Source of the DNA: Fusobacteriaceae bacterium
GTDB lineage: Bacteria > Fusobacteriota > Fusobacteriia > Fusobacteriales > Fusobacteriaceae
Direction of reading: 5' to 3'
DNA: 12,405 nt
NCBI GenBank assembly: GCA_030625925.1
Contig: DAOUPY010000018.1
Span: 1 to 12,405 of the forward strand
Part shown: in pieces, positions 6,326 to 10,978 of the stretch
Numbering within the stretch: the first letter of the stretch is position 1
Layout of the letters: each line of letters begins with the position of its first letter
The notes under the pieces: model-generated
Told to the model about the DNA's origin: nothing
The model's input: only the letters and a program-made list of their open reading frames with translations
Database searches by the model: none
Position numbers and translations under genes: made by a program

Positions 6326-6526
6326 ATGGTAAATAAAGATATGAATATATTAGAAGCTGTGCAACAGTATCCGGTAATTGTTCAAGTGTTCCAAAGATAC
6401 GGACTTGGGTGAGTAGGTTGTATGGTAGCCTCAGGTGAGAGCTTAGGAGAAGGAATCGCGTCACACGGATTAAATGCTGATGTTGTAATCGAAGAAATGA
6501 ACAAGTTAATCGAAGAAACTAAGTAA
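6326..6526 (+). CDS. Probable selenoprotein, DUF1858-type small redox protein (UxxC)
   Basis: A 66-residue protein read from ATG 6326 (AGGAGGAG upstream) to TAA 6524-6526, with one in-frame TGA at 6410-6412 (residue 29). The N-terminal part NILEAVQQYPVIVQVFQRYGLG and the part after the TGA, VGCMVASGESLGEGIASHG..., together match the DUF1858 / hybrid-cluster-protein-associated redox disulfide family. That family has the motif G(M/L)xCxGC followed by SxxESLEEAxxxHG. The TGA falls exactly on the first Cys of CxxC, giving U29-V-G-C32. A SECIS-like hairpin lies at the proper distance. The protein is probably a cytosolic thiol or selenol redox protein; its partner and reaction are unknown. Simple gene calling would miss it or split it. 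The alternative is a Cys-to-stop mutation, which the promoter, hairpin and intact downstream frame argue against. Confidence 0.85.
6427..6443 (+). promoter_or_regulatory. SECIS-like hairpin for UGA recoding
   Basis: AGCCTC (6427-6432) pairs with GAG-A-GCT (6437-6443, bulged A6440), closing a loop of AGGU (6433-6436). The loop starts 21 nt after the UGA and has G in its second position, matching the known bacterial SECIS layout: a short stem, a G in the first loop bases, and a loop about 16-37 nt after UGA. SelB would bind here to deliver Sec-tRNA. The element also codes for protein. Confidence 0.75.
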
Positions 6527-6548
6527 TTTTATTAAGTGATTTATATAG

Positions 6549-6580
6549 AAAAGACCTCTGAAATTTCAGAGGTCTTTTTT
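6549..6580. terminator. Bidirectional intrinsic terminator
   Basis: An uninterrupted palindrome with arms AAAAGACCTCTGAAA and TTTCAGAGGTCTTTT carries an A-run on one side and a T-run on the other. It can end both the rightward selenoprotein transcript and the leftward permease transcript whose stop is at 6604. Confidence 0.95.
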
Positions 6581-6603
6581 GTTGTATATATTTTATAATA
6601 TTA

Positions 6604-7353
6604 TTAGATAACCATCCCGTAAACCATCTTCCCAGCCATGACTAAGGACATAACTATAAAGATAGGTTTTATAAATGCAGCTCCATTTTTTACAGCCATC
6701 TTACTGCCTAGTTTAGAACCTAAGATCATAAATACAGAAGAGATAAGACCATACCTGAGATCCACTTGTCCATGGTATAAAAAAGTAAGGAGAGCAGCAA
6801 AACCAGTGGTTAAATTCAATACCTTGGTATTGGCAGTGGCAACGGTAAAATCAAATTTAAAGATTTTTACCAAGCCAAACATAAAGAATGTTCCTGTGCC
6901 TGGACCAAAAAATCCATCGTAAAACCCTAAAATAGAAGTTAGGATCTTACCTAAAAATTTATTTTTAGGAGTAAATCCATCAAAGGAATTTATCATTCCA
7001 ACTCTTTTAGAGATAACAGTGTAGATAGCCACTCCAAAAATCATAAATGGAATCAGCCTCTTCAGGATATCGGGAGTAATAAATTGCAGGGCACTAACAC
7101 CGATAACTGCTCCTATAAATGCAAAGGGAATCATGAGTTTGAGTAATTTAAAGTTTAATTTGTTACTCTTAAAAAATTCGTGACTGCTGACCAGTGTCCC
7201 AGCAGAGGCAGCCAGCTTATTTGTTCCTAAAGCAAGGTGGGGCGGGAGACCAGCTAAAAGCAGTGTAGGAGTACTGATGAGCCCTCCTCCTCCAGCAATA
7301 GAGTCGATAAATCCAGCGATAAACATTCCTAATCCGATCAATAAAATTTCCAT
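6604..7353 (-). CDS. TauE/SafE (TSUP) family permease
   Basis: An integral membrane protein of 249 residues with about 7-8 hydrophobic helices, belonging to the TSUP/DUF81 family. Members move sulfite, sulfoacetate or other organosulfur and small organic anions across the inner membrane. The family's two internal repeats are visible: repeat one has IDSIAGGGGLISTPTLL (16-32) and GTNKLAASAGT (43-53), and repeat two has GFYDGFFGPGTGTFFMF (143-159). ATG at 7351-7353 has GGAGG at the right distance. The gene stands alone, transcribed leftward from its own promoter and ending at the shared palindromic terminator. No sulfur-metabolism gene adjoins it, so the substrate cannot be inferred. Confidence 0.88.
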   Translation of the reverse strand: MEILLIGLGMFIAGFIDSIAGGGGLISTPTLLLAGLPPHLALGTNKLAASAGTLVSSHEFFKSNKLNFKLLKLMIPFAFIGAVIGVSALQFITPDILKRLIPFMIFGVAIYTVISKRVGMINSFDGFTPKNKFLGKILTSILGFYDGFFGPGTGTFFMFGLVKIFKFDFTVATANTKVLNLTTGFAALLTFLYHGQVDLRYGLISSVFMILGSKLGSKMAVKNGAAFIKPIFIVMSLVMAGKMVYGMVI

Positions 7354-7397
7354 ATATCCTCCATAAATCTTACAAAATAATTTTTTTAGTAACTAAT

Positions 7398-7426
7398 ATA
7401 ATATATTAAAAATTATAAAAAATCAA
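7398..7426 (-). promoter_or_regulatory. Putative promoter of the TauE/SafE permease
   Basis: On the minus strand TTGATT (7421-7426) and TATTAT (7398-7403) are separated by 17 nt and lie 45 bp upstream of the start codon. Both are close to the sigma-70 consensus in an A/T-rich context. Confidence 0.55.
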
Positions 7427-7622
7427 GATTTCAAAAAAAAATATGATAAAAGATTAGTTATTATAATTATAAAATTTTGAAAGTTCTTTTTTATTGGGCT
7501 GAATAGTGCACTTTATACCGTATTAATAGAACATTTAAGTGTTTGAATAAGTAGGTATTAAAAGGATATATATAAGATGAAAGAAGAATTATAAATTTCA
7601 ATGTAAGGATTAAGGATTAAGA

Positions 7623-7651
7623 TTGAATAATAGAAGCTGAAGAACTATAAT
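7623..7651 (+). promoter_or_regulatory. Promoter of the EamA transporter
   Basis: TTGAAT (7623-7628), a 17-nt spacer and a perfect TATAAT (7646-7651) lie 40 bp upstream of the GTG start codon. Confidence 0.7.
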
Positions 7652-7691
7652 GTAACTAAAACTCAAAAGTATATTATTAAGGGGGAGAAAG

Positions 7692-8588
7692 GTGGAACAT
7701 AAGGGGTACGGACTTGCATTTTTAGCAGGTGTTACATGGGGAACTCTTGGGATTATCTCGCATTATTTAGGAGAAACAGGGGTTGGGCCATTTGAAATAG
7801 CTTTTTTGAGGTTATTATTTGCTTTTTTATCGATGTTTGTATTTTATTTAATTACAGATAGAGAAAAACTAAAAATAGGGAGAGAAGGGATAAAACACTC
7901 TTTATTGATAGGGATAATAACCCAGGGAACCATGAGTCTGGCAATATATAAATGTATATCTATGACATCTACCACAGTAGGGGTAATGATGGTATGTTTA
8001 GGACCACTTTTTACAGCGGTCTTATCGAGAATATTTTTTAAAGAAAAGATTACTATTTTTAAGGGCTTAGCTCTAAGTCTGGCATTTTATGGAGCATTTT
8101 TAGTAGTGACTGGAGGAGATGCATCGGCTCTAAAAGCTAATGGAATTGGTCTTTTAATAGGTTTGGTTTCAGCACTGGCATATGGATTTTTTCCTATACT
8201 GACTAAGAGAATCCCTGAAAAGTGTAATTTAACAGGTATACTTATGTATAGTTTTTTAGTGGGAGCTGTATATGTATTTTCGATGGTGGATACTAAAATA
8301 TTATTGGGAACACTCAGTTTAAAAATGATAGGAATATCTGTGGTATTGGGGTTAATTCCGACAGTTTTATCCTGTACTTTTTATTCTTTAGCACTTAAAT
8401 ATACTACGCCTACAAAGGCAGGAATAATGAGTCTGGTGGAACTTCCAACTGCTGCTATTATTGGTCATTTTTTGATGGGAGAATACTTATTTGTTGTGAA
8501 TGTAATAGGAATTGTTGTACTACTCTTAGGAACAGTGGTGTCGAAAATAGAGCTGCCGAAGAAAAGAAAAGCTGTTATGGCTGGATAA
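7692..8588 (+). CDS. EamA/DMT-superfamily transporter
   Basis: A 298-residue inner-membrane protein with about ten hydrophobic helices arranged as two EamA repeats (about 5-138 and 148-284). Repeat one opens with GLAFLAGVTWGTLGIISHYL and repeat two with GIGLLIGLVSALAYGFFPIL, typical of drug/metabolite transporters of the RhaT/YdcZ-like group, and a basic tail ends it. Such proteins usually export or exchange amino acids or other small metabolites; the substrate here is unknown. The start is GTG 7692, chosen because GGGGGAG lies 4-10 nt upstream and the family's first helix begins right after. It has its own promoter. The next gene downstream is tyrS with its own leader, so the two need not be co-regulated. 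Confidence 0.88.
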   Translation: MEHKGYGLAFLAGVTWGTLGIISHYLGETGVGPFEIAFLRLLFAFLSMFVFYLITDREKLKIGREGIKHSLLIGIITQGTMSLAIYKCISMTSTTVGVMMVCLGPLFTAVLSRIFFKEKITIFKGLALSLAFYGAFLVVTGGDASALKANGIGLLIGLVSALAYGFFPILTKRIPEKCNLTGILMYSFLVGAVYVFSMVDTKILLGTLSLKMIGISVVLGLIPTVLSCTFYSLALKYTTPTKAGIMSLVELPTAAIIGHFLMGEYLFVVNVIGIVVLLLGTVVSKIELPKKRKAVMAG

Positions 8589-8634
8589 CTTATATTTTTA
8601 GTTGTTTAAAAAATATAAAATTGAACTTAACGGC

Positions 8635-8663
8635 TTTAAAAAAAAATCTTATTATGTTATAAT
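8635..8663 (+). promoter_or_regulatory. Extended -10 promoter of the tyrS leader transcript
   Basis: TATAAT at 8658-8663 is preceded by TG at 8655-8656 (TGnTATAAT, the extended -10 form). TTTAAA at 8635-8640 with a 17-nt spacer is a modest -35. Transcription would start near 8670, about 30 nt ahead of the leader peptide start codon. Confidence 0.7.
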
Positions 8664-8698
8664 TAAAAAAATATAGACTAAGAAATTAGGAGAAAGAT

Positions 8699-8740
8699 AT
8701 GAAATTTAAAAACAACCAAACTTATTATTACTATTATTAA
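8699..8740 (+). CDS. tyrS leader peptide with five consecutive Tyr codons
   Basis: A 13-codon ORF: ATG 8699, stop TAA 8738-8740, preceded by AGGAG at 8688-8692 with ideal 6-nt spacing. Its product is MKFKNNQTYYYYY, whose last five residues are all Tyr (TAT TAT TAC TAT TAT, 8723-8737) directly before the stop. It lies between an extended -10 promoter and an intrinsic terminator in front of tyrosyl-tRNA synthetase. This is the classic arrangement of a ribosome-sensing leader peptide, as for His, Trp or Phe operons. Shortage of charged tRNA-Tyr would stall the ribosome on the Tyr run and change downstream RNA folding. The peptide itself is probably not functional. Five Tyr in a row by chance at this exact place is very unlikely. 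Confidence 0.88.
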   Translation: MKFKNNQTYYYYY

Positions 8741-8744
8741 TTGA

Positions 8745-8831
8745 GGGACTGTGTAGAAATATTACAGCCCATTTTATAGTATACTAATAGGGGTTGTATC
8801 TGAATTAAACTTTTTAAAGCTTGCAGATATA
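8745..8831 (+). promoter_or_regulatory. Alternative hairpins of the tyrS attenuator
   Basis: Three pairings share segments. Strand 1 (GGG-A-CTGT, 8745-8752) pairs with strand 2 (ACAGCCC, 8764-8770). Strand 2 can instead pair with strand 3 (GGGTTGT, 8791-8797, one G-U). Strand 3' (TGTATCTG, 8795-8802) can pair with 8824-8831 inside the terminator, one G-U, which would block the terminator. The 1:2 and 2:3 stems are mutually exclusive, as are 2:3 and the antiterminator. Confidence 0.6.
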
Positions 8832-8849
8832 ATCTGTGAGCTTTTTTTT
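8816..8849 (+). terminator. Intrinsic terminator of the tyrS attenuator
   Basis: A 13-bp stem (AAAGCTTGCAGAT at 8816-8828 with its partner at 8832-8844, including two G-U/T-G pairs) and a 3-nt loop run into eight T. It lies 76 nt after the leader-peptide stop and 40 nt before the tyrS start codon, so it can abort tyrS transcription. Confidence 0.88.
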
Positions 8850-8888
8850 AAATGGAAAATAAAAATTATATATAAGAGGAGATCGATT

Positions 8889-10106
8889 ATGGATATCAAT
8901 GCAGAGGTACAAAGACAGTTAAATATATTAAAAAGGGGAGTAGAGGAACTAATTTCTGAGAAGGAATTAGAAAAGAAACTGAAAAAATCATTGGAGACTA
9001 ACACTCCATTAATTGTAAAATTAGGGATAGACCCAACAGGTTCAGACTTACACATAGGTCATGCAGTACCCCTTAGAAAGTTAAAGCAGTTTCAAGATCT
9101 AGGGCATAGAGTAAAATTTTTAATCGGTACATTTACAGCCAGGATAGGGGATCCTACAGGGAAATCTGAAACCAGACCAATGTTGTCTTCTGAAGATATC
9201 ACAAAGAATATCCAAACATATTTAGAGCAATTAAAGTTGATCTTAGATATGGAAAAAACAGAGGTTGTATATAATGGTGACTGGCTGGAAAAACTAAAAT
9301 TAGAAGATGTATTAAAATTATTATCTCAATTCACAGTAGCACAGATGATTCAAAGAGACGATTTTTCTAAGAGATTGGCAGCAGGAAAACCTGTATCATT
9401 GGTAGAATTTATGTATCCGATCTTACAGGGATATGACTCTGTAGCAATAGATGCCGATGTAGAATTAGGAGCAACTGAGCAGACATTTAACTTATTGAGA
9501 GGTAGAGATTTACAGAGAAATGCAGGGACAGAACCGCAAATATGTATGATGATGCCGATCTTAGAGGGATTAGATGGAGTAGAAAAGATGTCTAAATCAC
9601 TGAATAACTACATAGGAATAACAGAAGCTCCTAATGATATGTTTGGAAAGGTAATGTCTATCTCAGATGAGCTTATGTGGAATTACTATGAGGTAGCTAC
9701 AGATGTTCCCATGGAAGAGGTTGCAGGATTAAAGGCAGGAGTAGCTGACGGAACTATCCATCCTATGGATTGTAAAAAGAGGCTGGGAGCGGAAATTGTA
9801 ACTATCTACCATAACGAAGAAGAGGGAAGAAAGGCTTACGATTGGTTTGAAAATGTATTTTCTAAGAGAAATATGGATGTAGATCTGCCAGAAGTAAAGG
9901 TAGATGAAGATGAAGTAGGAGCAATCGACCTATTAGTGAAGAAGTTAAACTTCTTTAAGGGAACATCTGATGCTAGAAGACTCATCACTCAAGGTGGATT
10001 TAAGGTAAATGATGTGGCAATTAAAGATGTAAAAGCAATGATAAAGATTGAAGCTGGAATGATAGTAAGAGCAGGAAAAAAGAAGATAGTTAAAATCACT
10101 AAATAA
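8889..10106 (+). CDS. tyrS: Tyrosyl-tRNA synthetase (TyrZ-like, KMSKS type)
   Basis: Class I aminoacyl-tRNA synthetase that charges tRNA-Tyr with tyrosine using ATP. KLGIDPTGSDLHIGHAVPL carries the HIGH signature (55-58), GDPTGKSETR follows at about 88-96, and the second signature is KMSKS (233-237). A C-terminal S4 RNA-binding domain (about 345-405, ARRLITQGGFKVND) completes it; at 405 residues it is full length. The canonical KMSKS rather than KFGKS points to the TyrZ branch, as in the second B. subtilis enzyme. ATG 8889 follows AGAGGAG. Expression is predicted to be governed by the Tyr leader peptide and terminator immediately upstream, which would make the enzyme respond to charged tRNA-Tyr level. 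It ends at a strong terminator 5 bp after its stop. Confidence 0.96.
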   Translation: MDINAEVQRQLNILKRGVEELISEKELEKKLKKSLETNTPLIVKLGIDPTGSDLHIGHAVPLRKLKQFQDLGHRVKFLIGTFTARIGDPTGKSETRPMLSSEDITKNIQTYLEQLKLILDMEKTEVVYNGDWLEKLKLEDVLKLLSQFTVAQMIQRDDFSKRLAAGKPVSLVEFMYPILQGYDSVAIDADVELGATEQTFNLLRGRDLQRNAGTEPQICMMMPILEGLDGVEKMSKSLNNYIGITEAPNDMFGKVMSISDELMWNYYEVATDVPMEEVAGLKAGVADGTIHPMDCKKRLGAEIVTIYHNEEEGRKAYDWFENVFSKRNMDVDLPEVKVDEDEVGAIDLLVKKLNFFKGTSDARRLITQGGFKVNDVAIKDVKAMIKIEAGMIVRAGKKKIVKITK

Positions 10107-10111
10107 TAAAG

Positions 10112-10130
10112 TGCCCCCTAGGAGGGGGTA
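10112..10130 (+). terminator. GC-rich hairpin after tyrS
   Basis: CCCCCT (10114-10119) and AGGGGG (10123-10128) pair around a 3-nt loop, directly after the tyrS stop codon. A-rather than T-rich sequence follows, so it may act as an RNA 3'-end stabiliser or assist the next terminator rather than terminate alone. Confidence 0.55.
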
Positions 10131-10131
10131 T

Positions 10132-10163
10132 AAAAAAATCCCTGATTTTTAGGGATTTTTTTT
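10132..10163. terminator. Bidirectional intrinsic terminator between tyrS and the thioredoxin-fold gene
   Basis: AAAAAAATCCCT (10132-10143) pairs with AGGGATTTTTTT (10151-10162) around a 7-nt loop. The A-run and T-run flanks allow termination from both sides, fitting the convergent genes tyrS (+) and the redox protein (-, stop at 10178). Confidence 0.9.
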
Positions 10164-10177
10164 GATCTTTATAACTT

Positions 10178-10816
10178 TTATATTTTTTTTAATTTCTCAA
10201 TAAACATCTCTATGGGCTGCACACCTAATAGGTCATCTTTGTCATTGAAAAAAATCCTGGGGACGGAACTTATCCCAAATTTATTGGAAAGATCACTGTA
10301 TAGATTAGCCTGTATCATCTCAGCATCAATATTTTTATTTAATAGAGCTATCTTATAAGCTGTCATAACTGCTTTGGGGCAGTGCGGGCATTGCAAACTT
10401 ACAAATACTTTTATATTTATTTTTTTATTAATTTGTTTAATAGTATCTACTACTTTATTTTCCAGTGGAATCGACACTCCAGAACTTTCCAGGAGGGCGA
10501 ATAAAAGTGAATTTATTTCATGTCCACTGGGAATTCCATAAAATTTAATTCTAGTAGGCTTGTTTTCTACCAAAAATGTAGTTCCTGGAACCTTATCAAT
10601 CCCATATTTTTCAGCTAGATCAGAGTTTTTACTTAAATTATATTCTATAAATGTTATCTTGTCATTTAATGCGGCGACCTGCATCATCATAGTAACTACC
10701 TCATCACAGAGAGGTTTCCCACTTTCCACAAAGGTGACAATTTTAATTGGATTTTTTATTTTATCCAGTCCTTCTTTCATTTGTTTTAAAACTTCTTTAT
10801 TGAATATATTCGACAT
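10178..10816 (-). CDS. Two-domain thioredoxin-fold protein (PDO / AhpF N-terminal-like)
   Basis: A cytosolic thiol-disulfide protein of 212 residues built of two thioredoxin-like folds, as in glutaredoxin-like protein disulfide oxidoreductases and the N-terminal domain of AhpF. The second fold has the active site CPHC (143-146) and the cis-Pro motif SVPR (184-187). The first fold has only one Cys (Cys37 in GKPLCDE), a cis-Pro-type VPGT (76-79) and the hallmark GIPSGHE (94-100). It would pass electrons from a thioredoxin-reductase-like flavoenzyme, but no such gene is in the window. Start: a longer frame opens at 10846 (10 more residues), but ATG 10814-10816 has a very strong AGGGAGGGAGG just upstream and is preferred. 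Confidence 0.82.
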   Translation of the reverse strand: MSNIFNKEVLKQMKEGLDKIKNPIKIVTFVESGKPLCDEVVTMMMQVAALNDKITFIEYNLSKNSDLAEKYGIDKVPGTTFLVENKPTRIKFYGIPSGHEINSLLFALLESSGVSIPLENKVVDTIKQINKKINIKVFVSLQCPHCPKAVMTAYKIALLNKNIDAEMIQANLYSDLSNKFGISSVPRIFFNDKDDLLGVQPIEMFIEKLKKI

Positions 10817-10875
10817 ATCCTCCCTCCCTTCTCGTTTACAGAACATTTGTTGTCCTAATCTTTAGTCATCTTATA

Positions 10876-10898
10876 ATTATATATTTACCACAGATGAA
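10876..10898 (-). promoter_or_regulatory. Possible promoter of the thioredoxin-fold gene
   Basis: On the minus strand TATAAT at 10876-10881 lies about 60 bp upstream of the start codon. The -35 region at 17 nt spacing is only a poor match, so support is limited to the -10. Confidence 0.35.
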
Positions 10899-10937
10899 AA
10901 AATCCTTTAAGAAAATAGAAAATATATGCTAAACTTT

Positions 10938-10943
10938 TATAAT
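10938..10943 (+). promoter_or_regulatory. Possible -10 element of the sensor kinase promoter
   Basis: A perfect TATAAT lies 36 bp upstream of the kinase start codon; no convincing -35 is found at 16-18 bp. The kinase Shine-Dalgarno is AGGGGG at 10968-10973. Confidence 0.4.
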
Positions 10944-10978
10944 AGTAGCTCCGCCAAATAAAAACACAGGGGGATAAA

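Larger units (their letters stand above)
7354..7691. other. Divergent intergenic region between permease and EamA genes
   Basis: A/T-rich, with no supported gene. It holds the leftward permease promoter (7398-7426), the rightward EamA promoter (7623-7651), a minor 7-bp tandem repeat (AAGGATT twice plus AAGATTG, 7605-7625) and the Shine-Dalgarno at 7681-7687. I see nothing else in 7440-7600. Confidence 0.6.
8589..8888 (+). promoter_or_regulatory. tyrS leader region: promoter, leader peptide and attenuator
   Basis: The whole 300-bp gap upstream of tyrS is occupied by regulatory sequence: an extended -10 promoter near 8658, a Tyr-rich leader peptide (8699-8740), two mutually exclusive hairpins (8745-8831) and an intrinsic terminator (8816-8849). 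The tyrS Shine-Dalgarno AGAGGAG follows. No T-box (no AGGGTGGnACCGCG element) is present. An A/T-only inverted repeat at 8590-8618 just after the EamA stop could weakly end that transcript. Confidence 0.8.

Noticed and set aside
7577..7594. Five-codon ORF (MKEEL) upstream of the EamA gene as a leader peptide
   Set aside because: It is poorly spaced from any Shine-Dalgarno, lies upstream of the likely promoter, has no codon bias of regulatory meaning, and no terminator follows.
8589..8888. T-box riboswitch upstream of tyrS
   Set aside because: The conserved T-box bulge sequence and the long specifier stem are absent; the interval is filled by a leader peptide and attenuator instead.
10817..10846. 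Ten-residue N-terminal extension of the thioredoxin-fold protein
   Set aside because: The upstream ATG has no Shine-Dalgarno, whereas the extension itself encodes the strong AGGGAGGGAGG that serves the ATG at 10814-10816.
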